Shown here piece after piece: positions 25,999-33,919 of a stretch of DNA of 64,000 nucleotides (position 1 is its first letter; every line of letters starts with the position of its first letter). Under the pieces are notes generated by a model. That model saw only the letters and a program-made list of their open reading frames with translations. It made no database searches and was not told the origin of the DNA. Origin of the DNA: MSPOR6 sp964652195 (GTDB lineage Bacteria; Poribacteria; WGA-4E; WGA-3G); assembly GCA_964652195.1 (NCBI GenBank), contig CAZZBB010000070.1, forward strand, positions 62,001-126,000, given 5' to 3'. Both the position numbers and the translations under genes were made by a program.

Positions 25999-26583
25999 CT
26001 AACACAATTTAAAAGTATTGATTGGTGTATAGATTGCACCTTTTGGATGTAATTCGCTTTTTACCAAGACAAATTCATCAATCATAAATCCTGAATTTGT
26101 AAGAGTTTCAAATTTGTTGAATAATTCGGAACCATTCTGTATATTCACCTGTTTCTTGAACCTCGCGAGTGTAAGATGAGGGTGGAAACGAGTATCAATA
26201 GGATAGTGTAAATCTTCCAGATTTTTGTTAATGGATTCAGACAATGCTGTAATCTTAGGTTTCCCCTTGTTAAGACCAAGCCACAGAACTCGTGGACGTT
26301 TCCAATCGGGAAATACTCCTAATCCTCCAATTTCTATATTAAATTGTCCACTCTTTACTGCGATTCTACTTAAAACATCTTTGATTCTTGTTATTTGATC
26401 TTGTTCAACATTTCCTAAGAATTTCAATGTTAGATGATGATTACCCGATTTTGTCCACGTAGCTCCTGGTATCTTATCTTGTAGTGTTCTCTGAATTTCC
26501 AATATTATGTTCTGAATCTTCTTAGGAATTTCTATTGCTATAAAACACCTTATAGAATCAGGTTTTCTCACATTTAACTCCAA
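25999..26583 (-). CDS. thpR: RNA 2',3'-cyclic phosphodiesterase (2'-5' RNA ligase family)
   Basis: A 2H phosphoesterase of 194 residues. The two catalytic HxTx motifs are HLTL at about residues 50-53 (in NHHLTLKFLG) and HLTL near 135 (in HPHLTLARFK), each followed by the typical strand. ThpR opens 2',3'-cyclic phosphates to 2'-phosphates and can reversibly ligate 2'-5' RNA ends in vitro. It sits between pgsA and recA, an arrangement common in bacteria (pgsA-thpR-recA, often with cinA, absent here). It shares its substrate end-group chemistry with rtcB elsewhere in the window. Confidence 0.93.
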   Translation of the reverse strand: MELNVRKPDSIRCFIAIEIPKKIQNIILEIQRTLQDKIPGATWTKSGNHHLTLKFLGNVEQDQITRIKDVLSRIAVKSGQFNIEIGGLGVFPDWKRPRVLWLGLNKGKPKITALSESINKNLEDLHYPIDTRFHPHLTLARFKKQVNIQNGSELFNKFETLTNSGFMIDEFVLVKSELHPKGAIYTPINTFKLC

Positions 26584-26592
26584 AAAGAGAGA

Positions 26593-27192
26593 CTATTCAC
26601 TATGTTTAGCAGTTAAAGATCTACTATTACCTATAATAATCTCTAAACCAGAAGCAACAGTTAATAACAATGGGATCAACATAAGGAAGAATATTGGCCC
26701 ATATTGTTGTACTACAATATGAGATTCAGGCATAAGCCATAATAAAACTAAACTTACAGAAATTACTATTACTTGTGATGTAGTCTTATATTTTCCCCAT
26801 CGATTTGCAGAAATCACCTCTCCATGTCTTGCAACAACGATTGTTCTGAACAAGGTTATTATGACCTCACGACCCAGTATGATAATTACCATCCATATAG
26901 GAATTAGGGTTTCATTTTCAAGAAAATACTCATGTTGATAAAGGTATAGACTAATTAAAGCTGCACCGATAAGAATCTTATCAACCACTGAATCCATGAA
27001 ACTTCCAAAACTTGTTACACCTTGTTTTCTTGCTACTTTACCATCAAGATAATCCGTAAATGATGCAAGACCAAAAATGATACCTGCAAGTAATATCATA
27101 TCTATATGAAAAAAATAAATGAAAGGAATAGTCAGTATTAGTCGTGAAAAAGTAAGTATATTTGCTAATGGAAAATATGAGCGAAAAATCAT
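26593..27192 (-). CDS. pgsA: CDP-diacylglycerol--glycerol-3-phosphate 3-phosphatidyltransferase
   Basis: The integral membrane enzyme makes phosphatidylglycerophosphate for phospholipid synthesis. The CDP-alcohol phosphatidyltransferase signature D-x2-DG-x2-AR-x7-G-x3-D-x3-D is complete in DYLDGKVARKQGVTSFGSFM followed by DSVVD. About six membrane segments can be seen (for example around residues 15-30, 80-110 and 145-165). ATG at 27192, seven bases after the lolA stop, is preferred over the in-frame TTG at 27216 that overlaps lolA. Downstream, thpR begins 9 bases after its stop. Confidence 0.92.
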   Translation of the reverse strand: MIFRSYFPLANILTFSRLILTIPFIYFFHIDMILLAGIIFGLASFTDYLDGKVARKQGVTSFGSFMDSVVDKILIGAALISLYLYQHEYFLENETLIPIWMVIIILGREVIITLFRTIVVARHGEVISANRWGKYKTTSQVIVISVSLVLLWLMPESHIVVQQYGPIFFLMLIPLLLTVASGLEIIIGNSRSLTAKHSE

Positions 27193-27199
27193 AAACCTA

Positions 27200-27916
27200 T
27201 TAATTAGAAAGATCAATTACCTCAGCGTTTTTTGGCGTTACAAACTTGAAGATACCAGCAGGTAATTTCTTATCACGTTCAATATTAGTCATTTTGAAAA
27301 TAACACTACGTCGACTGCCATCATCAAATTCATTGATATACCCGAATTGTACAGGTAACCAATCGTCTTTTTTTAGCCATATTTCAAGTATTTCTTTATT
27401 TGAAGAATCCTGTTGTATATTTTCATTTTGTTCTGATATTAGCCTTTTTGGAATGAGTTGTATTAAGTAGATACCAATTGGGTTCACATCCTCATCAGGA
27501 ACTAATTTCATTGTGAATTTTTTGGAAATATCCTCAAGAGATGCACCAGCACCCGGCAGGAGTTCACGCCTGCTTGGATCATTCCATCGCATCTTATTAA
27601 CTTGATTGAGTAAGGGCACGTGAGACCAAGCATACAATCCATCAATTACAATGGTCTTAGTAATTTTCTTATCGTCATTCTTTGATACATATTCTTTTCG
27701 AAGTAAATTAGGTTTAGCAAAAACAAAACGTCCGTATGTAACACTCTTTCTATTTCTGTATAACGTGGTTTCTTCAAATGTAGCAGAATAATTTTCAGAT
27801 TTCTTATAGGCAGATTGAAAATTCGTAAATATCTCTTCGACAGTAAGAGTATATCCGTATGGTACAATCAATAAATATGATAGAATTATAAGAGAATTTA
27901 AATACTGACGAATCAC
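27200..27916 (-). CDS. lolA: Outer-membrane lipoprotein carrier protein (LolA-like)
   Basis: The 238-residue protein starts with a signal peptide (hydrophobic residues about 8-24, likely cut before LTVEEIFTNF). It continues with the LolA beta-barrel pattern: FQSAYKKSENYSATFEETT, GRFVFAKPNLLRKEY, IDGLYAWSHVPLLNQV, and the C-terminal GIFKFVTPKNAEVIDL, which matches the usual F-x-P-x-G-V/E-V-I-D ending. LolA carries lipoproteins across the periplasm, so this supports a two-membrane cell. The start codon is GTG after AGGAG. It is the first gene of the lolA-pgsA-thpR-recA unit and lies just downstream of a near-consensus promoter. Confidence 0.85.
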   Translation of the reverse strand: MIRQYLNSLIILSYLLIVPYGYTLTVEEIFTNFQSAYKKSENYSATFEETTLYRNRKSVTYGRFVFAKPNLLRKEYVSKNDDKKITKTIVIDGLYAWSHVPLLNQVNKMRWNDPSRRELLPGAGASLEDISKKFTMKLVPDEDVNPIGIYLIQLIPKRLISEQNENIQQDSSNKEILEIWLKKDDWLPVQFGYINEFDDGSRRSVIFKMTNIERDKKLPAGIFKFVTPKNAEVIDLSN

Positions 27917-27953
27917 AATAACACTCCTATTATCGGTAATTTACATTTGATAA

Positions 27954-27982
27954 AGTATAACATAGCAGGATTGCAGTGTCAA
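27954..27982 (-). promoter_or_regulatory. Strong sigma70 promoter of lolA-pgsA-thpR-recA
   Basis: Minus strand: perfect TTGACA (27982-27977), 17-bp spacer, TATACT (27959-27954). The leader to the GTG start of lolA is about 30 bases. Confidence 0.8.
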
Positions 27983-28177
27983 AGAATTTCAGCATTATAC
28001 ATGGGTATATGTTTTGTATCATTTAGTATGATATTGCTTTCAAATTCATAGAATATACATCTTGAACAAGTGTAACATGTGTAGGGATTAAGAATTAATT
28101 TTGTAAGAATGATGGTACTTCTGCATAAGAAATATCAGTTTTATAGATAAATGTATGAACCGTTTCATTGCTTTTTA

Positions 28178-28206
28178 TTGACTTCTAAAAATCGATCTTG
28201 TAGAAT
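28178..28206 (+). promoter_or_regulatory. Sigma70-type promoter of the PhyH gene
   Basis: TTGACT (28178-28183), 17-bp spacer, TAGAAT (28201-28206). The predicted leader of about 115 bases has no recognised riboswitch. Confidence 0.6.
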
Positions 28207-28330
28207 ACGTGGTATCTTGTATAACAATATCATCCAAGATCTAATTTCTCAATCCAAGTTCAAATGCTCTACATAATAAGTTTGATTTAACCTAAAATCA
28301 ATTTCATATAACCTGCCATAGAGGTATAGA

Positions 28331-29143
28331 GTGTCATTTCAATTTCATGATAATATGGTGAATGAATATCTATCACAAGGGTATTTAATCCTTCGGGGTA
28401 TTGTTCCTCCATCTTTACTCACAGATTTACGTACTGAAGCAGAGAAAGCACGTAACCTTGCCCACAAACTTAACGGACCTCAAACACAACGTATTCAACC
28501 ACTCTCAAATTATGGCGATGAACTGAACCTGAAACCATTCTACGATTATACAGAACTTCCAGAACTTAAAGATGCAATACAAAAATTGCTCGGAGATGAC
28601 TATACTCACGGTCATGTAGATATTATGGGTTTATTGGTTGAACCTTTGGAACATCCATGGCATATTGGTTGGCATCGTGATGGTGTTGTTGAAGTTCCTC
28701 TTGAAGCAAGAGATGAACAGGTCGTAGCAAAGTTAGCAGAAGTCTGGTATGACCTAAGACACTTCAATCAGGTAAATTGTGCAATTTATTCGGATTCTTG
28801 TACATGGTTTGTTCCAGGTAGTCATCTACGTCAATGGGATATGCCGGGAGAAGAACAATCTACAAAAGATCCAAAGTTGCGAAAACCGCAGGAAGGTCAG
28901 TCAAATGTGGAAGCTGAAAGATATAATTTAGAACATTGTCAGCAGTTTCCTGGGGCAGTTCAGGTACACCTTACGCCTGGAGACTTTATGATTTATAGGA
29001 ATCTTGCATGGCATACTGGGAACTATATCACTTATCAACCACGTGCTACAATACACGATGTTGTAAGGTATGAAGGTAAAAAAGATTGGACAGATTGGCA
29101 ACAAACTAAATTGGATGCTGTAAAACGATGGAAAAATGAATAA
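28331..29143 (+). CDS. Phytanoyl-CoA dioxygenase (PhyH) family protein
   Basis: A 270-residue Fe(II)/2-oxoglutarate-dependent oxygenase. The 2-His-1-Asp facial triad is visible as H-x-D in IGWHRDGVV near residue 115 and the distal His in LAWHTGNY near 226, with the 2-oxoglutarate-binding Arg in YQPRATIHDVV near 237. TWFVPGSHLRQWD is the typical PhyH strand before the second half. A GTG start with GAGG seven bases upstream is used. PhyH proteins are greatly expanded in Poribacteria; substrates of these paralogues are unknown. It stands alone, next to two tiny membrane-protein genes. Confidence 0.88.
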   Translation: MSFQFHDNMVNEYLSQGYLILRGIVPPSLLTDLRTEAEKARNLAHKLNGPQTQRIQPLSNYGDELNLKPFYDYTELPELKDAIQKLLGDDYTHGHVDIMGLLVEPLEHPWHIGWHRDGVVEVPLEARDEQVVAKLAEVWYDLRHFNQVNCAIYSDSCTWFVPGSHLRQWDMPGEEQSTKDPKLRKPQEGQSNVEAERYNLEHCQQFPGAVQVHLTPGDFMIYRNLAWHTGNYITYQPRATIHDVVRYEGKKDWTDWQQTKLDAVKRWKNE

Positions 29144-29193
29144 AATTTCGTACTCTTAGTTGGTATTACTAAGTAATATTTGAGGATATTTTT

Positions 29194-29298
29194 ATGTCTA
29201 TCGGTTTATTTGAAATTGGAGTATTGTTCTTTGCTGCTATTTTTATAGTAGGAATTATATTAACGATAATTCTCTTTATCAATCCCAAAGATAGTTGA
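29194..29298 (+). CDS. Small single-span membrane protein (34 aa)
   Basis: ATG preceded by GAGG nine bases upstream opens a 34-codon frame encoding MSIGLFEIGVLFF, a continuous hydrophobic helix to about residue 29, and the tail NPKDS. It ends in TGA. The ribosome-binding site and strongly biased hydrophobic composition support a real gene. The start resembles the N-termini of TatA-type and small inner-membrane proteins, but there is no amphipathic helix. Function unknown. Confidence 0.5.
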   Translation: MSIGLFEIGVLFFAAIFIVGIILTIILFINPKDS

Positions 29299-29386
29299 GT
29301 TGAAAATATTTATTAACATTTATATCTGATCAACTCATATTCAATCTTGATGATACATTATATATTTTTTACTGGAGGAAAGATCG

Positions 29387-29482
29387 ATGATTGCAATTGG
29401 TGGTCCGGAATTGGTTATTCTTGGTGGGATTTTATTAGGCGTCATATTATTAGTGATTGTTATTATGAAGAAAAAGACATAG
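29387..29482 (+). CDS. Small TatA-like membrane protein (31 aa)
   Basis: Preceded by a strong GGAGGAAAGATCG ribosome-binding site, the frame encodes MIAIGGPELVILGGILLG followed by more hydrophobic residues and the basic tail MKKKT. The IGGPEL start is the hallmark of TatA/TatB N-termini, but the amphipathic helix and acidic tail of TatA are missing. It may be a micropeptide related to TatA, or a truncated copy. It lies about 90 bases downstream of the 34-residue gene. Confidence 0.55.
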   Translation: MIAIGGPELVILGGILLGVILLVIVIMKKKT

Positions 29483-29541
29483 GATGAAACACAAGCCTAA
29501 ATTATCGCATAATTATATTCAATTTGAAGAGATAATAATCC

Positions 29542-30348
29542 ATGAGTGAGAAATTTACAATAAAACATCCTGGAGAAATACTTGATCATCCATTTCCTCC
29601 TACCCGTCCTGAGATTAAGATTGTTGAAAGTAAACATACCATCACAGAAGTTGATTGTCAGGAGTTGCAATGGTGGTTTATGATTCCCCGTATGGGTGAA
29701 CGGTATATGTGGGCAGAATACGACGGTGAAACACATAAATTAGATGCTGTTACGGAAATGATTCCCATTGCAAACGCATACATCAGGGATACTGAATGTG
29801 TAGAGATCCAATTTAATGAATGGTTAGCAAAAGAGTGGCCTCAATCTCCAGATTTAATGTATGTTGCCATTGATGATAATCACACAAGATGGGTTGCAGT
29901 TGTTAATACTATTGATGGAAAAAGGATATATAATACAATTGGAGATGAATGGTTTGAAGACCAATGGGGTGGTCCTTGTAATCGACATATATTTGACGAT
30001 GGACGATATGAACTTCAACCAGATGGTTCATACAAAATCACTGATGGGAGCGGTTTAGGTGCAGGAACATATGATGTTACAATTGGTGATAACACATTTC
30101 ATTGTCTTCGAGTCATAGACCCTGATATAGAAGCGGAACATGGTGGAGAAATGTGTGAAGTTTATTTGAACGAGGATGGTCGCACAGTGTTTTTTAGACG
30201 CTATGATGGCCGTTTCCTTCGTGGACATGATCTTGTAGAAAAATTCCCAAATAATCTTCAGATGATTATTGACGATATCGTTTATGTTCATAGTAATTGT
30301 ACGGGATGGTATCACGACACATTTACATTAACCTCACTTGGACTTTAA
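29542..30348 (+). CDS. Hypothetical soluble protein, 268 aa
   Basis: I do not recognise a family. The protein is soluble, acidic, without signal peptide or membrane span, rich in Trp, Tyr and predicted beta strand (LQWWFMIPRMGERYMWAEYD, RTVFFRRYDGRFLRG). It has five Cys residues, none in a CxxC pair. The repeated pattern of short strands with polar turns suggests a lipocalin-like or beta-barrel body in the second half (about 150-250). It starts 59 bases after the small TatA-like gene and the same direction suggests shared transcription. Confidence 0.75.
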   Translation: MSEKFTIKHPGEILDHPFPPTRPEIKIVESKHTITEVDCQELQWWFMIPRMGERYMWAEYDGETHKLDAVTEMIPIANAYIRDTECVEIQFNEWLAKEWPQSPDLMYVAIDDNHTRWVAVVNTIDGKRIYNTIGDEWFEDQWGGPCNRHIFDDGRYELQPDGSYKITDGSGLGAGTYDVTIGDNTFHCLRVIDPDIEAEHGGEMCEVYLNEDGRTVFFRRYDGRFLRGHDLVEKFPNNLQMIIDDIVYVHSNCTGWYHDTFTLTSLGL

Positions 30349-30463
30349 TCAATCCATACAAGCTGCATTCAATTTATCGTTACAATAGAAAAATATAGTT
30401 CCTCAAAAATAAAGAAATGATTACCATAGATAGTCTAACACTGTCTACATAAAGAGGTAGATT

Positions 30464-32605
30464 ATGCCTTTAAAAACACCTCAATTTAAATTCATAGTTT
30501 TACTGGGATTTATATTTGTATTGATTTCGTTATACTCAATTACTTTCGCACAGAATGATATCAACAATAACATTGACGAGAATGATAACATAATTATTGA
30601 TTCTGCACTCCATCTTGACGGCAACAATAGCTATGTAGAAATCATTGATAGTAATTTATTGAATACCATAAATCAGAAGATTACGGTTACCGCTTGGATA
30701 AGACCTATAGCATTTCCCAACAAATATGTATCTATTGTTTATAAAGGTGATAAACGTACTCCTGAAATTGACAATAGAAGCTTCGCCCTATTTTTACGCA
30801 GTAATGGTGCAATTCAATTTGCATTTTCACCAAAAGGTCAAGGTGAAAGATATATCTTTTCACATTCAGGTGCAGTCTCGTTAAATGAATGGACTCACAT
30901 TGCAGGTGTCATTGATACAGAGAATAATATAATGCAACTATATATAGATGGCTTGGAGGTTGGAAGTAATAGTTTTAATTGGAATCCTGAAATCTATGAA
31001 AGTAAATTACCACTTCGGATAGGACATTCCCATGAAACAGAAATAGTGACACTTTCAACTTTTATTGGTCAGATAGACGATGTATCCGTTTGGAACAAAG
31101 CACTAACAAGCAATGAAATACAGAATTCTATTAAAAATAAATTGCGTGGAAATGAAGATGGCTTAGTGGCTTATTGGAACTTTGATAAGAAAAATGTTTC
31201 AATTATTACTGACATCTCACAAAATAATAATGTTGGATTCTTTGAAGGTAACGCTAAAATTATCGAGTATATTAAACGTGAACCTATTGATGCAAATCCT
31301 GAACAGCTTCAAGAGATTATAAGAATCTATGAACAGAAAATTGAGAAAGATCCCAAAATATTTGAATATTATCGTATTCTGACACAGGCGTTAGTTAAAT
31401 CTGAACGTATTTCAGATGCAGAAAATCTGTACCTCCAAGCATTAGATGCCGATTTAACTATGTTTGAGCATGATAACATTTTATTGGATCTAAGTAATCT
31501 ATATACTCTACAGGAGAAGGAAAATAGTCTGATTGAGATTCTTGAAGGTTTAGAACCAACAATGGAAGATAGTATTGTCTTGTTTAAATTGTTAGGAGAT
31601 ACATACACAAAGTTAGGAAATCTAAAGGAAGCAGAAAATGCATACAAAAACTGGTATAAAAATGAGAGGATATTAGCGGATCTAAAAAATCAATCAACTG
31701 AATATAACAGACTTGCAGAAGTTCTACTCCGTAACAATATCTTACCTGAAGAAGCCTTAGATTGTGCATTATTAGCATTCAGTAATCGATATGATTCAAA
31801 CAATACTATTACACTCGGACATGCTTTTCTTGTTAATGAACGATTTGGAGATGCCCTTCACCTAATTGAAACTAATATTGAATCTATTGGATTACCATTT
31901 ATGGAACGTAGATGGTTTGAGCGGATTGTAAAAACCAGTAAAAACATCAAGAATAAAGATACGTATGCTGAAATGTTGAAATCTATTATTGACTTAATGC
32001 CGAATAACTCATCACCATATTACCATGCCACATTAGCTTTAGCGGATTTTTATCAAGAAAATGGAATGAATGAGCAAGCAAGAACAGAAATAAACAAGAC
32101 AGCATTTATTACAGAAGATTCTTGGATTGTTCTTGGTCCTTTTGATAACAGGATGGGTAATGGATGTAAGAAATCATATATTAATGAAGAGTTAACCAAA
32201 TTTAACACTGATGAAGTATATGATGGTAAATATGATAAAATCCAATGGAGGAATGGGAAGGATGAAATCTTCAACGGATATGTTAGTCTGGGAGTTGGTG
32301 AGGATTGGGCAGTTGGTTATGCATTTACAACCGTAATCTCTCCAATAGATCAGTTGGTTGAATTCCGCTTTGATTCTGATGATCAAGGTAAAATATGGTT
32401 AAATGGAAAAGCTACCTTTCAACATTCTGAAACCTTCACAGCAGAGATTGATGACTATAAAATCCCTGTATTTATTAAATCCGGCAAAAACTCCATCCTT
32501 GTTAAGGTGTGTGAACAATGGGGAGGATGGGGTTTTTATTTTCGTATAACTGATAAAATGGGGAATCCTATACCGGATTTGGTAATCGAACCACCAAAGT
32601 TATAG
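30464..32605 (+). CDS. Secreted LamG-TPR repeat protein, paralogue A
   Basis: A 713-residue exported protein. A signal peptide (residues about 10-30, IVLLGFIFVLISL) is followed by a LamG/concanavalin-like domain (about 45-255; ALHLDGNNSYVEIID, ITVTAWIRP, EWTHIAGVIDTENN, IGQIDDVSVWNKAL). Then comes a TPR-like helical region (about 275-545; SERISDAENLYLQAL, LGNLKEAENAYKNWY) and a C-terminal beta domain beginning SWIVLGPFDN, with FRFDSDDQGKIWLNGK, resembling carbohydrate-binding or galactose-binding-like modules. It probably acts at the cell surface or in the periplasm in glycan or protein binding. It is about 40% alike by eye to the protein at 36799-38955, with the same domain order. Confidence 0.85.
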   Translation: MPLKTPQFKFIVLLGFIFVLISLYSITFAQNDINNNIDENDNIIIDSALHLDGNNSYVEIIDSNLLNTINQKITVTAWIRPIAFPNKYVSIVYKGDKRTPEIDNRSFALFLRSNGAIQFAFSPKGQGERYIFSHSGAVSLNEWTHIAGVIDTENNIMQLYIDGLEVGSNSFNWNPEIYESKLPLRIGHSHETEIVTLSTFIGQIDDVSVWNKALTSNEIQNSIKNKLRGNEDGLVAYWNFDKKNVSIITDISQNNNVGFFEGNAKIIEYIKREPIDANPEQLQEIIRIYEQKIEKDPKIFEYYRILTQALVKSERISDAENLYLQALDADLTMFEHDNILLDLSNLYTLQEKENSLIEILEGLEPTMEDSIVLFKLLGDTYTKLGNLKEAENAYKNWYKNERILADLKNQSTEYNRLAEVLLRNNILPEEALDCALLAFSNRYDSNNTITLGHAFLVNERFGDALHLIETNIESIGLPFMERRWFERIVKTSKNIKNKDTYAEMLKSIIDLMPNNSSPYYHATLALADFYQENGMNEQARTEINKTAFITEDSWIVLGPFDNRMGNGCKKSYINEELTKFNTDEVYDGKYDKIQWRNGKDEIFNGYVSLGVGEDWAVGYAFTTVISPIDQLVEFRFDSDDQGKIWLNGKATFQHSETFTAEIDDYKIPVFIKSGKNSILVKVCEQWGGWGFYFRITDKMGNPIPDLVIEPPKL

Positions 32606-32682
32606 TACAGTATATCCGACAATGTGAATGGAAAGTGTGTTAATTTTTATCCTTCTGAGATGATGGCGCTTTCACGGAAACT

Positions 32683-32753
32683 TTCACGGAGCAATTCTGT
32701 AAACCCTTATTCTATAAAGGTTTATAATTTAAACTATACCAATTCTCCGTGAA
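32683..32753. repeat. Nested inverted repeat
   Basis: Outer arms TTCACGGAGCAATT (32683-32696) and AATTCTCCGTGAA (32741-32753) pair over 13 positions with one bulge. Inside, AAACCCTTAT and ATAAAGGTTT (32701-32723) form a second hairpin. An extra TTCACGGAA precedes at 32671. It lies between convergent genes and could be a bidirectional terminator or a small repeated element. Confidence 0.55.
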
Positions 32754-32855
32754 TCGCATATGTTAATATTTATTTAACTTAAGAGTGGGAGAAATGCATC
32801 TTTGATTTTCATCTTATTATAAATGGGTGTATAGCAAGAACTATTACAAATCAAA

Positions 32856-33587
32856 TTACTCCTTTGATAAACCTAAAAATTCATAAGGATCAATCCCGCC
32901 ATCTGGGTATGTGTAAATTTTGAGGTGACTTGGAATATCACTTTCTAAAACACGCCCCTTTGCTCCACGCATGAAATCATCGTCGGGATGTCCTGTACAA
33001 CGAGAAACATACCTTTCAACACTACCGTCTGGATATTCCACCGTATCCCATTCAATGTAACAGACACCTTTTATGATAGGATAAATTAGACCGTTACGTA
33101 AATAAGTTGCTCCTTCAGCTTGTATACCTTGCTGATATAGTTTAATTCGAACACGGAAGAGTAACTCATGACCAGGACTCTTTGAGATATTCTCCCAGAA
33201 AATATTAACCTTATCCTCTGGAATACCCATCTCCTTCGGAATTTGTGGATAGGGTCCAAAGCCATTTGGTGACACTGGCACATCTTTAGTCTCTGGGGTT
33301 TGAACGGGAACTTCCGTTTGTGTTTGTGTTGGTTCTGTGTCTTTAGTCACAGGTGTATCGATTATAGGTTTCTCTGCGGTTGAAGGTGTGCTATCCGCAG
33401 GTGCTTGGGGTGTGGTTGCTTCTGCTGTGCTGCCAGTATCAGATTGCTCTCTTTCCAATTGGCGCACAATTTCAGCAGTTTTGGCAGCTTCTTTTTCTGC
33501 GCGTGTAATTTCATTTTGATTCAAGACATAACACCCATTTAAGACAAAACAGATCATGAATATCATACCCGCAATTATTTTAAACAT
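32856..33587 (-). CDS. Putative lipoprotein, 243 aa
   Basis: The signal peptide ends in the lipobox LNGC, so the protein is probably lipid-anchored at Cys19. AGGAG before the ATG at 33587 decides the start (a TTG two codons upstream is in frame). After a short coiled-coil stretch (ITRAEKEAAKTAEIVRQL) comes a Thr/Pro/Glu-rich linker (about 50-110), then a globular domain (about 115-243) with Tyr- and Asp-rich segments, GPYPQIPKEMGIPEDKVNIF and RVRIKLYQQGIQAEGATYL. The globular domain is not recognised. It stands alone between the LamG and LRR genes on the opposite strand. Confidence 0.8.
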   Translation of the reverse strand: MFKIIAGMIFMICFVLNGCYVLNQNEITRAEKEAAKTAEIVRQLEREQSDTGSTAEATTPQAPADSTPSTAEKPIIDTPVTKDTEPTQTQTEVPVQTPETKDVPVSPNGFGPYPQIPKEMGIPEDKVNIFWENISKSPGHELLFRVRIKLYQQGIQAEGATYLRNGLIYPIIKGVCYIEWDTVEYPDGSVERYVSRCTGHPDDDFMRGAKGRVLESDIPSHLKIYTYPDGGIDPYEFLGLSKE

Positions 33588-33593
33588 ATCCAA

Positions 33594-33919
33594 GCTCCTT
33601 ATGGTATGGTAAATAATGGTTGCATTAAATCACATTCATAGTTTGAATTCAAGGAATGTGATACTCTATAATAAGTTGATTTTTACTGACCGATTCTGAT
33701 ACAATTTAGATAAGCAAGAACATCAGAAAAACATCTCGTTTTTTCGTGTTTAATTAAGGATTAGAATCCCTTAATTTCTCACCTATAAGATACCCATATA
33801 AACCCACTCTATAATAGGGATTATCGCGCCTTTTCAAGTTCAAAACGACTAATTCCGTTACAAATTACTCATTCATAACTGAATTATTTGAATACAAAGA
33901 GTATCAAGATATTAAGAAT
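33594..33919. other. Divergent intergenic region with inverted repeats
   Basis: No gene. A perfect 9-bp inverted repeat, ATCACATTC (33629-33637) and GAATGTGAT (33654-33662), lies in the lipoprotein leader and could be an operator or RNA hairpin. A hairpin TAAGGAT/ATCCCTTA sits near 33755-33773. A possible plus-strand promoter is listed separately. Confidence 0.6.
33676..33705 (+). promoter_or_regulatory. Possible promoter for the LRR-WD40 gene
   Basis: TTGATT (33676-33681), 18-bp spacer, TACAAT (33700-33705). It leaves a leader of roughly 205 bases, so another start nearer the gene is possible. Confidence 0.4.

Larger units (their letters stand above)
27917..28330. other. Divergent promoter region
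   Basis: This 414-base stretch holds no gene. It contains the minus-strand lolA promoter (27954-27982) and a plus-strand promoter (28178-28206) for the PhyH gene. Nothing else recognisable was found in the stretch between them. Confidence 0.7.

Noticed and set aside
25986..26039. Longer RecA starting at 26039
   Set aside because: It would overlap thpR, whereas ATG 25985 has AGGAG at good spacing and yields a normal start.
29387..29482. Functional full-length tatA
   Set aside because: Only the membrane helix is present; the amphipathic helix and tail required for TatA are missing, so the gene is listed as TatA-like only.
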